Shown here piece after piece: positions 1 through 7,017 of a stretch of 7,547 bases of DNA. The number at the start of each line of letters is the position of its first letter. Position 1 is the stretch's first letter. The notes under the pieces were generated by a model. It was not told where the DNA came from, ran no database searches, and was given only the letters and a program-made list of their open reading frames with translations. The DNA comes from Candidatus Odyssella thessalonicensis (lineage in GTDB: Bacteria; Pseudomonadota; Alphaproteobacteria; Bin65), in NCBI GenBank assembly GCA_005240015.1, contig SBBV01000276.1, forward strand, positions 1 to 7,547, given 5' to 3'. Position numbers and translations under genes: made by a program.

Positions 1-1125
<1,125 letters not shown>

Positions 1126-1145
1126 CGGCTTTCTCCCTGCCAAGA

Positions 1146-1247
1146 GCACGGACGAACACGGACTGACATGGACAGGCACGGACGAGCAAGCACACCGGCG
1201 CATACCGGGTGCGTGCGCGTCCGTGCCGATCCGTGCTTGTCCCGTGC
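1146..1247. repeat. Intergenic inverted repeat built of 10-bp GCACGGACNN units
   Basis: The plus strand carries four adjacent 10-bp units starting at 1146, 1156, 1166 and 1176 (first unit GCACGGACGA, last unit identical; the middle two differ at two to five positions). The minus strand carries three related units at 1247-1238, 1236-1227 and 1226-1217 (for example GCACGGACGC). The centre around 1190-1212 is itself a weak palindrome (CACCGG and CCGGGTG). The whole could fold into a long imperfect hairpin. It fills the gap between thiE and frmA and ends directly against the thiE stop codon, so it may act as a transcription or RNA-decay boundary. It may be one copy of a dispersed intergenic repeat family, which one window cannot show. 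Confidence 0.8.
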
Positions 1248-1901
1248 CTATGCCGCGGGGACGGCGGCGAAGATATCGTTGAATCGCCGCACCGCTTCGG
1301 CCGGGCCGGCGGGGAAGTTCCACACGCCGGTCACGACGGCGAGAAAATCGGCGCCGGCCTCGACGATGGGGCGGCAGTTCTCGACCGTGATGCCGCCGAT
1401 CGCCACGCATGGCACGGTCATCGACATCGACCAATCGCGCAGCAGCTCGAGATCGGCGCGATACGTCAGCGGCTTGGTCGGCGTCGGGAAGAATTGCCCG
1501 AACGCCACATAGTCCGCACCGCGCTCCGCCGCCTCGTAGGCGAGATGCTTCGAGTTGTGGCAGGTGACGCCGACGATGGCGGCCGATCCCACCGCCGCGC
1601 GCGCCGAGGCGTAGTCGGCATCCTCCTGGCCGACATGGACGCCGTCGGCGCCGAGCTCGGCGGCGAGGTCCGGCCGATCGTTGACGATGAACGCCACGTC
1701 CTTCGCGCGGCAGATCGGCATGAGCGCGCGCACCGCGCGGCGGATTACGTCGTCGCTCGCGTCCTTCATCCGCAGCTGCAGGCAGGCGACGTCGCCGCCG
1801 CCGAGCGCCGCCTCGAGCTCGCGCGCAAACACGGCGGGATCGAACGCCGGCGGCGTGATGAGATAGAGGCGCGTGCTCTGCTGCTGGTCCGCGTCGGCCA
1901 T
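1248..1901 (-). CDS. thiE: Thiamine-phosphate synthase
   Basis: A cytoplasmic TIM-barrel enzyme joining the pyrimidine HMP-PP to the thiazole phosphate THZ-P to give thiamine phosphate, with release of pyrophosphate. Of 217 residues, the recognisable motifs are LQLRMKD (41-47, the family's QLR-K motif), IVNDR (72-76, pyrophosphate/Mg site), GVHVGQED (87-94), GVTCHN (111-116, commonly GVSAHT), [14 protein letters not shown] (130-143), PCVAIGGIT (164-172) and [12 protein letters not shown] (183-194, slightly diverged from the usual GADGVAVVSA). Length is normal. The ATG at 1901 was chosen because it gives a normal N-terminus; an in-frame TTG at 1907 has a better-spaced CAGGG and is a real alternative. 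It begins 37 bases after the aldolase stop, so co-transcription is likely. No thiC, thiG, thiD or TPP riboswitch is visible here. Confidence 0.93.
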   Translation of the reverse strand: MADADQQQSTRLYLITPPAFDPAVFARELEAALGGGDVACLQLRMKDASDDVIRRAVRALMPICRAKDVAFIVNDRPDLAAELGADGVHVGQEDADYASARAAVGSAAIVGVTCHNSKHLAYEAAERGADYVAFGQFFPTPTKPLTYRADLELLRDWSMSMTVPCVAIGGITVENCRPIVEAGADFLAVVTGVWNFPAGPAEAVRRFNDIFAAVPAA

Positions 1902-1938
1902 GGTCAATCGAGCGGCCCTGCCCCGCGCTGCCCGCGCG

Positions 1939-2883
1939 TCAGTCGGCGGCCAACGCGGTCTGGTGCTCCTGGCCCTTGTAAATCTTCATCACGCCATCGA
2001 GCAGGCGCAGCGCCTCGTCGCGCGGGCGCTGGAAGCTGTTGCGCCCCATGATCGAGCCGCTGGCGCCGCCCTTGTTGATCTCGCGCACCTCGTCGAGGAT
2101 CTCCTTCTCACTCTTCGCGGCGCCGCCCGAGAAGACGACGATGCGGCGGCCGTCGAAGCAGGATTTCACGACGTGCGCGATCCGTGCCGAGAGCGTCGAG
2201 AGGTCGATCTTCTGCTTCTCGTAGACGGCCTTGGCCTCGGGCTGCTCGATGAAGGCGCTGGGCGGCTTCACTTTGATGATGTGGGCGCCGAGCATCGCCG
2301 CCATGTGCGCGGCGTAGGCGGTGACGTCGATGGCGGTCTCGCCCTCCTTCGAGAGCTTGCCGCCGCGCGGATACGACCAGATCACGACCGCGAGGCCGTG
2401 CGCCTTCGCCTCCTCGCCGAGCTCGCGGATCTCCTCGAACATGCCGTACTGGTCGTCGGAGCCGGGATAGATCGTGAAGCCGATCGCCGAGCAGCCGAGG
2501 CGCAGCGCGTCCTTCACCGACGCGGTCACCGCCTGGTCCTTCTTGGTCGAGTGCGAGTTGGCGCTGTTGATCTTGAGGATGAGCGGGATCTGGCCGGCAT
2601 AGGTCCCGGCGCCAGCCTCGAGCATGCCGAGCACCGAAGCATAGGCCGAGCAGCCGGCGTCGACCGCGAGCTGGAAGTGGTAGTGCGGGTCGTAGGCGTC
2701 CGGATTCGGCGCGAAGCTGCGCGCGGGCCCGTGCTCGAAGCCCTGGTCCACCGGCAGGATCACGAGCTTGCCGGTTCCGGCGAGCTTGCCGTGCATCAGC
2801 ATGCGCGCGAGGTTCGCCTTGGTGCCGGGGTTGTCGCTCTCGTAATTGTCGAGGATGCGCTTGACGCGGGGTGTGATCTTCAT
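1939..2883 (-). CDS. fbaB: Class I fructose-bisphosphate aldolase, DhnA/FbaB type
   Basis: Reversible cleavage of fructose 1,6-bisphosphate to dihydroxyacetone phosphate and glyceraldehyde 3-phosphate through a Schiff-base lysine, in cytoplasmic glycolysis, gluconeogenesis or the Calvin cycle. The 314-residue protein is a metal-independent DhnA-family TIM barrel: [13 protein letters not shown] (41-53), [16 protein letters not shown] (101-116), [18 protein letters not shown] (135-152), VVIWSYPRG (166-174), then AHIIKVKPP (200-208), whose K204 or K206 is the likely Schiff-base residue. VVFSGG (249-254) and [12 protein letters not shown] (275-286) form the phosphate-binding end. It starts [16 protein letters not shown], typical of the family; the ribosome site before the ATG is weak. 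Its own promoter is plausible at 2943-2969, and thiE follows 37 bases after its stop. Class I rather than the zinc-dependent class II is certain from the motifs; the physiological pathway is not. Confidence 0.95.
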   Translation of the reverse strand: MKITPRVKRILDNYESDNPGTKANLARMLMHGKLAGTGKLVILPVDQGFEHGPARSFAPNPDAYDPHYHFQLAVDAGCSAYASVLGMLEAGAGTYAGQIPLILKINSANSHSTKKDQAVTASVKDALRLGCSAIGFTIYPGSDDQYGMFEEIRELGEEAKAHGLAVVIWSYPRGGKLSKEGETAIDVTAYAAHMAAMLGAHIIKVKPPSAFIEQPEAKAVYEKQKIDLSTLSARIAHVVKSCFDGRRIVVFSGGAAKSEKEILDEVREINKGGASGSIMGRNSFQRPRDEALRLLDGVMKIYKGQEHQTALAAD

Positions 2884-2913
2884 GGCTCGATACTCGTGCG
2901 GGGGATTGGGCCT

Positions 2914-2931
2914 TCCGCCGCGGGCGGCGGA
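2914..2931 (-). promoter_or_regulatory. GC-rich hairpin in the aldolase 5' leader
   Basis: TCCGCCG (2914-2920) and CGGCGGA (2925-2931) form a perfect 7-bp stem with a four-base loop, about 30 bases before the aldolase start codon on the minus strand. No T-run follows, so it is not an intrinsic terminator. It could stabilise the mRNA or affect translation. In such GC-rich DNA it could also be chance. Confidence 0.3.
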
Positions 2932-2942
2932 GCCGCGCGATG

Positions 2943-2969
2943 ATTAGACCGGTGCCCCCTGCATTGCAA
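2943..2969 (-). promoter_or_regulatory. Possible sigma70-like promoter of the aldolase gene
   Basis: On the minus strand, TTGCAA (2969-2964) lies 15 bases before TCTAAT (2948-2943). These match the -35 and -10 consensus at 4/6 and 5/6 positions. The spacer is shorter than the ideal 17. Transcription would begin near 2936 and give a leader of about 50 bases containing the 2914-2931 hairpin. This is an inference from base matching only. Confidence 0.3.
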
Positions 2970-2987
2970 CCGGCCCAGGATCGGGGA

Positions 2988-3452
2988 TCACGTTCGCATC
3001 GCCTGCACCGCGTAACAGGCGGCGGTGGCCCGCTCGCCGTTGCCGGTGGCGCGGGCAACGTCGGCGAAGTCGCCGCGCAGCGCTTTCAAGGCATAACGCT
3101 CACGGTGGATCTCGCTCGCGGTGCGGAAGCCGAGCCGGCGCAGCAGCGGCACCGGCGGGCACCAGCCGCTGACCGCGTGCTGCAGCAGGAAACCGCCGAC
3201 GATGCCGGGCAGCCAGTAGAACGAGCGGCGGCCGAACATGCCCATCAACACGCCGAACATCGCGAGCGACGCCGCGTTGGCTTCGAGCGCGCGCTCGATG
3301 TCCCACTCGTGCTCGAGCTCGATCAGGCGCTGGTCGATCTTCTCGGGATGCCCTGCGTAGAAGCGGATGCTCTGCTCGATCTCAGCGTCGATGCGGCGGT
3401 TGATTTCGGGCGCGGTGTGGCTGCGGACCCGGTTGTCCGTGGTGGGCAGCAT
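2988..3452 (-). CDS. Small membrane protein with a DUF2892-type domain
   Basis: A 154-residue protein of unknown function. After a charged N-terminal half (residues 1-58, rich in E, R and D, probably helical) come two hydrophobic segments: about 60-74 (ASLAMFGVLMGMFG) and 78-97 (FYWLPGIVGGFLLQHAVSGW). They are joined by a short FGRRS turn, as a membrane hairpin. The following CPPVPLLRRLGFRTASEI (98-115) and ERYALKALRGDF (118-129) are the recognisable conserved part; a GxC-P motif after a paired helix is the DUF2892 signature, a family with a YgaP-like membrane domain. The ATG at 3452 was chosen because GAGG lies five bases upstream. The longer frame to 3596 would translate through a repeat element and is rejected. 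It ends 104 bases before the aldolase. Membrane location is well supported; role unknown. Confidence 0.8.
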   Translation of the reverse strand: MLPTTDNRVRSHTAPEINRRIDAEIEQSIRFYAGHPEKIDQRLIELEHEWDIERALEANAASLAMFGVLMGMFGRRSFYWLPGIVGGFLLQHAVSGWCPPVPLLRRLGFRTASEIHRERYALKALRGDFADVARATGNGERATAACYAVQAMRT

Positions 3453-3479
3453 GGCGACCTCGGGGCGCTGGCAAACCGG

Positions 3480-3520
3480 AAAACGCGCCGACCCCGCCGC
3501 AAGTTCCGGCGCGGCGCGTT
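3480..3520 (-). terminator. Stem-loop followed by a T-run, possible terminator or attenuator
   Basis: AACGCGCCG (3482-3490) pairs perfectly with CGGCGCGTT (3512-3520), with an inner GCCG/CGGC pair (3496-3499, 3507-3510). On the minus strand the stem runs straight into TTTTCC. It lies after the 145-residue gene and about 30 bases before the DUF2892 start codon, so it could end the upstream transcript or attenuate entry into the DUF2892 gene. The T-run is short (four). Confidence 0.4.
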
Positions 3521-3544
3521 GATGCGGCAGGAAGAAGGTTTGAA

Positions 3545-3622
3545 CCACGGAGCACACGCAGAACACGGAGAAGAGCCGAAAGGGAATGCGCGCCACAGGC
3601 GCGCAGAAATTCTTCCTCCGTG
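3545..3622. repeat. Intergenic inverted-repeat element with 9-bp CACGGAGNA units and a palindromic core
   Basis: Three 9-bp units lie in tandem at 3546, 3555 and 3564 (CACGGAGCA, CACGCAGAA, CACGGAGAA). The last, extended to 3564-3574, pairs with 3611-3622 (TCTTCCTCCGTG) with one bulged base. Inside lies a perfect 8-bp stem with a three-base loop, TGCGCGCC (3587-3594) and GGCGCGCA (3598-3605). On the minus strand that core is followed by TTCCCTTT, so it could weakly terminate the transcript of the upstream gene, which ends at 3642. ACACGGAG-type sequences are familiar to me from intergenic regions of many unrelated bacteria; genome copy number cannot be judged here. Confidence 0.75.
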
Positions 3623-3641
3623 TCCTCCCTGCCCTCGCTAG

Positions 3642-4079
3642 TTAATGCCCTTTCTTCCCCTCGCCTCCCCGCCTCCCAGCTGCAACGCGTGGCGGAGCGC
3701 GCAGCAAGTCCGCGCCGATGACGCGGGCGATGGCGGCAACGCGCGCGCGCGCGCGCGGATTGCCGCGCAGCACGACGGTCTTGAACCCCATTCGGAGCGC
3801 CGACAAGGCGAAGCCGGGGTCGTCGCCGCAATCCATCACCGCCTCGACGGCAGCGTCGGGAAATTCGGCGCGGACGGCCTCGACCAGCGCCGCGAAGAAG
3901 CCGACGCCGAGATAGGCCGCGGCGCCGGGTGGACTCACGAGCACAACCGGCATGCCCCGCTGTCGCCCAGCCTCAACCGCCGCGCGCGCCGCCGCGAGCG
4001 AGTGAACGATCGCGACGTGCTGGCGCCGCCCCTTCCGCTTGCGGCGCAGCGGCTTTGGCCGCGTTCGCTTGATCTGCAT
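3642..4079 (-). CDS. Conserved-looking hypothetical protein, small alpha/beta domain with a basic N-terminus
   Basis: I do not recognise a named family. The 145-residue protein opens with a strongly basic tail (residues 1-20, mostly K and R), then alternates strand and helix: HVAIVHS (21-27), a helix at 28-42, MPVVLVSPPGAAAYLG (43-58), a helix at 60-73, AVEAVMDCGDDPGFALSAL (77-95), KTVVLRG (100-106), a helix at 109-120, ADLL (123-126), then a low-complexity basic and Gly end. The pattern resembles half of a barrel or a Rossmann-like fold; VMDCGDD and the SPPG turn are candidate functional sites. The ATG at 4079 has no clear ribosome site. A TTG at 4130 with AGGA three bases upstream would add 17 residues (serine- and arginine-rich) and cannot be excluded. 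A promoter at 4183-4211 points into it. An 18-base CG tract lies in the coding sequence at 3740-3757. Confidence 0.65.
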   Translation of the reverse strand: MQIKRTRPKPLRRKRKGRRQHVAIVHSLAAARAAVEAGRQRGMPVVLVSPPGAAAYLGVGFFAALVEAVRAEFPDAAVEAVMDCGDDPGFALSALRMGFKTVVLRGNPRARARVAAIARVIGADLLRAPPRVAAGRRGGEGKKGH

Positions 4080-4182
4080 CAACAGGCTCTGCCGCCGGCG
4101 CGACGAAGATGACCGATCAACGGCCGCCAATTTTCCTGGCCATTCCCGCCGCCGCGGCGTAGGTGACTGCGACCTTCGCCGC

Positions 4183-4211
4183 GTAATAACCTAGGGTCGA
4201 ACGCGTGACAA
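4183..4211 (-). promoter_or_regulatory. Sigma70-like promoter for the 145-residue gene
   Basis: On the minus strand TTGTCA (4211-4206, 5/6 match to TTGACA) is followed after exactly 17 bases by TATTAC (4188-4183, 4/6 match to TATAAT). The predicted start near 4176 leaves about 46 bases to the TTG at 4130 or about 97 to the ATG at 4079. It lies in the gap between divergent genes, only 20 bases from the adaptor start codon, so the two directions may interfere. No equally good plus-strand promoter is visible in 4080-4230. Confidence 0.45.
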
Positions 4212-4230
4212 AGGGCCTGCGGAGCTTTCC

Positions 4231-5310
4231 TTGAACGGAACCAAGAAACCTCGCCGGCGCTGGCGCCGGCTCGTCATCGCGATCCTGCTGCTGGCGGCCG
4301 CCGGCGGCGGCGCCTGGTACGCGATGGGCGGCGTTACCATAGTCGTGGCCTCGCGGCCCGAACGCGGCCCCGCTGTCGAGGCCGTCTACGCGACCGGCGC
4401 GGTCGAAGCCACCTTCTGGGCGAAGGTCGCCTCGACCCAGGTCGGACGCATCGCCGAGATCCCGGTCAAGGAGGGCGACAAGGTCAAGGCCGGCGACGTC
4501 GTGATGCGCCTCGACGACCGCGAAGCCAAGCACAAGCTCGCCGAGGCCGAGGCCAAGGAACGCTTCCTCACGCAGGAAGTCGCGCGCATGTCGATGCTGG
4601 CGCAGCGCGACTTCGCCTCGCAGCAGCAGTTTCAGCGCACGATCAGCGACCACGCGCAGGCAGTGGCCGCCGTGGCCGCCGCGCGCCAGCGCCTCGCCGA
4701 CCTGGCGCTTACGGCACCGCTCGACGGCGAGGTGCTGCGCCTCGACGGCAATGTCGGCGAAGTCCTGCGCAGCGGCGACGTCGCGGTGTGGATCGGCCAG
4801 CGCGAGCCGATGCGCATCGAGGCCGAGGTCGACGAGGAGGACATCCCCAAAGTCCAGCGCGGCCAGAAGGTGCTGGTGAAGGCCGATGCGTGGCCGAACC
4901 GCGTATTCACCGCGACGGTGACCTCGCTCACGCCCAAGGGCGACCCCGTGAGCAAAAACTACCGCGTGCGCATCACGCTCGATCCCGGCCAGCCGCTCCA
5001 GATCGGCATGACCGCGGAAGTGAACATCATCGTGCGCGAGACCAAGGACGCGATGCTGGTGCCGTTCAGCGCGCTGCGCGGCGAGGCGGTGTTCGTGGTG
5101 GAGGGCGCGCGCGTGCGCCGCCGCGTGATCCGCCTCGGCATCGTCGGCACCACCAAGGTCGAGGTGCTCGAGGGGATCAAGGCGTCCGATCTCGTCGTCT
5201 CCGACCCGCCCGCCGGCATGAAGGACGGCGATTTCGTGAAGGCGCGCGCGCCGGCGAGCCCGCCGGCCGGCGTCTCGGCTGCGGCCAAGAACGGCGCGCG
5301 CCCGCAGTGA
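4231..5310 (+). CDS. HlyD/MacA-type periplasmic adaptor of an ABC exporter
   Basis: A membrane-fusion adaptor that would couple the inner-membrane ABC permease to the periplasm and possibly to an outer-membrane channel. The 359 residues show a basic N-terminus, one membrane anchor (about 13-32, LVIAILLLAAAGGGAWYAM), a first lipoyl half (VASTQVGRIAEIPVKEGD, 66-83, through VVMRLDD at 90-96) and a short helical hairpin (about 97-160). The second lipoyl half follows (LTAPLDGEVLRLDGNVGEVL, 160-179), then a beta-barrel (about 190-267, with the NYRVRITL and IGMTAEVNI strands), a membrane-proximal domain (about 272-336) and a Pro/Ala-rich tail. The start is TTG, with GGAG six bases upstream. The stop overlaps the permease GTG by four bases (GTGA), so the two are translationally coupled. 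The hairpin is short, as in MacA-like adaptors. Substrate unknown; no TolC-like gene is in the window. Confidence 0.92.
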   Translation: MNGTKKPRRRWRRLVIAILLLAAAGGGAWYAMGGVTIVVASRPERGPAVEAVYATGAVEATFWAKVASTQVGRIAEIPVKEGDKVKAGDVVMRLDDREAKHKLAEAEAKERFLTQEVARMSMLAQRDFASQQQFQRTISDHAQAVAAVAAARQRLADLALTAPLDGEVLRLDGNVGEVLRSGDVAVWIGQREPMRIEAEVDEEDIPKVQRGQKVLVKADAWPNRVFTATVTSLTPKGDPVSKNYRVRITLDPGQPLQIGMTAEVNIIVRETKDAMLVPFSALRGEAVFVVEGARVRRRVIRLGIVGTTKVEVLEGIKASDLVVSDPPAGMKDGDFVKARAPASPPAGVSAAAKNGARPQ

Positions 5311-6551
5311 ACCTCAAGCTCGACATCGCGCTCACGCATCTCAAAGCGCGCAAGCGCCAGACGCTGGTCTCGGTGCTCGGCGTCGCGATGGGCGTCGGTT
5401 TCTTCATCGCCATCGCCTCGCTGATGCAGGGCTTCCAGGAGGACATCGTCAGGCGCGTGATCGACAACTCGCCGCACATCACGATGAAGGACGAGTTCCG
5501 CGATCCGCCGCGCCAGCCGGTCGAGCTCGCCTTCGCCGGCGGCGCCATTGCGTTGAAGGGCGTCAAGCCCAAGACCGAGATCCGCGGCATCCGCCGCGCC
5601 GGCCAGATCATGCAGGCGCTCACCGCCTGGCAGGGCCTCACCGTCTCGCAGGTGCTCCAGGGCCAGGGCTTCCTGCGCTACGGCAGCAAGGAGCGCTCGG
5701 CCACGATCACCGGCATCGAGCCCGAGCGCGAGCGGCTCGTCACGCGCATCGACAAGGACATCGTCCAGGGCTCGCTCGATTCGCTGAAGACCGCGGCCAA
5801 CGGCATCATCCTGGGGCGCGGGCTCGCGCGCCGCCTGGCGCTCGAGATGAACGACACGGTGACGGTCACCTCGCCCACCGGCGTCATCATGCGCATGAAG
5901 GTGGTCGGCATCTCGCACACCGGCGTGCTCGCGTTCGACGAAGTCAACGCCTACGTGCTGCTCAAGAAGAACCAGGTCCTGCAGGGCAAGACCAACATCG
6001 TGAACCAGATCCGGATGCGCAGCGACGACATCAACCAGTCGCGCGCGATCGCGGCCAAGGTGGAGGATCGCTTCGGCTACCGCACCGAGAGCTGGGAGGA
6101 GCAGAACGAGGGCGTGTTCGGCGTGTTCTTCATCCAGAACATGATCATGTACTCGGTGACGAGTGCCATCCTCGTCGTCGCCTGTTTCGGCATCTTCAAC
6201 ATCATCTCGACCGTGATCTTCGAGAAGACGCGCGACATCGCGATCATGAAGTCGATGGGCTTCGCCGAGGGCGACATCCGCACGATCTTCCTGCTCGAGG
6301 GCCTCGCGCTGGGCGCGATCGGCGCCGTGATCGGCTGCGCGCTCGGCTTGGGGCTCACCTATCTGCTCTCGATCGTGCGCTTCAAGGCAGTGGGCCTGGT
6401 CGAGATCCAGCAATTCATCCTCAAATGGTCGTTCTGGCACTACGTGATCGCGAGCTGCATCGCGATGGGCTCGGCCGTGGTCGCCGCCTACATCCCCTCG
6501 CGCCGCGCCGCCAAGGTGAACCCGGTCGAGATCGTGCGAGGTGCCGCATGA
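5307..6551 (+). CDS. ABC exporter permease, MacB/FtsX (LolC/DevC-like) family
   Basis: Inner-membrane permease subunit of 414 residues with the classical layout. There is one N-terminal helix (about 20-41, TLVSVLGVAMGVGFFIAIAS), a large periplasmic MacB-type domain (about 42-275) and three C-terminal helices (about 276-305, 327-356 and 374-396). The cytoplasmic loop EKTRDIAIMKSMGFAEGDI (306-324) is the FtsX-family coupling segment that contacts the ATPase. The end IPSRRAAKVNPVEIVRGA is typical of the family. It starts with GTG at 5307, overlapping the adaptor stop. These proteins act as mechanotransmitters that push substrate through a periplasmic adaptor (MacB, DevC) or extract lipoproteins (LolC/E); the adjacent adaptor favours the MacB/DevC type. 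It ends ATGA at 6548-6551, a form common where a following gene is coupled, but no plausible gene starts there now. Confidence 0.93.
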   Translation: MNLKLDIALTHLKARKRQTLVSVLGVAMGVGFFIAIASLMQGFQEDIVRRVIDNSPHITMKDEFRDPPRQPVELAFAGGAIALKGVKPKTEIRGIRRAGQIMQALTAWQGLTVSQVLQGQGFLRYGSKERSATITGIEPERERLVTRIDKDIVQGSLDSLKTAANGIILGRGLARRLALEMNDTVTVTSPTGVIMRMKVVGISHTGVLAFDEVNAYVLLKKNQVLQGKTNIVNQIRMRSDDINQSRAIAAKVEDRFGYRTESWEEQNEGVFGVFFIQNMIMYSVTSAILVVACFGIFNIISTVIFEKTRDIAIMKSMGFAEGDIRTIFLLEGLALGAIGAVIGCALGLGLTYLLSIVRFKAVGLVEIQQFILKWSFWHYVIASCIAMGSAVVAAYIPSRRAAKVNPVEIVRGAA

Positions 6552-6610
6552 GCGCCGCCCGTCGCACGCAATCGATGTTCGTGGTAGTCTCCCGGCACTT
6601 CTCGGTGATG

Positions 6611-6617
6611 AGGGGAG
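6611..6617 (+). promoter_or_regulatory. Strong ribosome binding site of the DUF4383-type gene
   Basis: AGGGGAG ends nine bases before the ATG at 6627 and decides that start. CTCCC at 6589-6593 could pair with GGGAG (6613-6617), across a loop of about 19 bases, and hide the site; this pairing is weak and speculative. Confidence 0.6.
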
Positions 6618-6626
6618 TCCCGGACA

Positions 6627-6977
6627 ATGAATACGCTGGTAAGGCCGCTCGGCGTGATCCTCGGAATCGCGCTGATCGCGGCCGGCGTCATCGGGTTCTT
6701 CATGAACCCGATCGTCTTCTTCTCGGTGAACACGGTGCACAACATCGTCCACCTCGCGAGCGGCGCCATCGCGCTCGTGGCGGTGGGCGCCGGCTATGGC
6801 GCAACGCGCCTCTACCTGATCGCGTTCGGCATCGTCTATGCGCTCGTGACCGTCGCCGGCTTCGCGAAGATCCAGCAGCTCGTATCGCTGCTCAATCTCA
6901 ACCAGCCCGACAATTTCCTGCACGCGGCGATCGCCGTGGTGTGCCTGATCGTGGGCTTCGGCTCGAACCGCGGCTGA
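6627..6977 (+). CDS. Four-helix membrane protein, DUF4383-type
   Basis: A 116-residue, almost wholly hydrophobic protein with four predicted membrane helices at about 6-24, 38-54, 62-80 and 97-113. The repeated pattern NIVHLASGAIAL (39-50) and NFLHAAIAVVCLIVGF (96-111), an Asn-x-x-His at the start of helices 2 and 4, is what I associate with DUF4383. Its function is unknown; it may be an accessory membrane protein. Start fixed by AGGGGAG upstream. It lies 75 bases after the permease and 40 bases before the ATPase, on the same strand, within the exporter operon. Helices 1-2 and 3-4 look like a duplicated hairpin. It could be an exporter subunit, a stress-related membrane protein carried along, or an insertion that splits the operon; the sequence does not decide. 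Confidence 0.8.
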   Translation: MNTLVRPLGVILGIALIAAGVIGFFMNPIVFFSVNTVHNIVHLASGAIALVAVGAGYGATRLYLIAFGIVYALVTVAGFAKIQQLVSLLNLNQPDNFLHAAIAVVCLIVGFGSNRG

Positions 6978-7017
6978 GAGTCCGAACCGCGCATTCCCGC
7001 CGGGGGCGGTGGGCGCG

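Noticed and set aside
1146..1247. CRISPR array, because of the regular repeats
   Set aside because: The units are only 10 bp with no unique spacers between them, and they occur in inverted orientation.
1902..1938. TPP riboswitch before thiE
   Set aside because: The gap to the aldolase is only 37 bases, too short for a THI element, and none of its conserved segments are visible.
2108..3058. 316-codon minus-strand frame overlapping the aldolase
   Set aside because: Arg/Pro-rich shadow in another frame of the aldolase, whose own frame carries all family motifs.
3453..3596. N-terminal extension of the DUF2892 protein to position 3596
   Set aside because: It would translate through the CACGGAG repeat element and a stem-loop, while the ATG at 3452 has a well-placed GAGG.
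4117..4653. Minus-strand frame reading upstream from the adaptor gene into the divergent gap
   Set aside because: It is antisense to the adaptor's anchor and lipoyl region, and its product has no recognisable motif.
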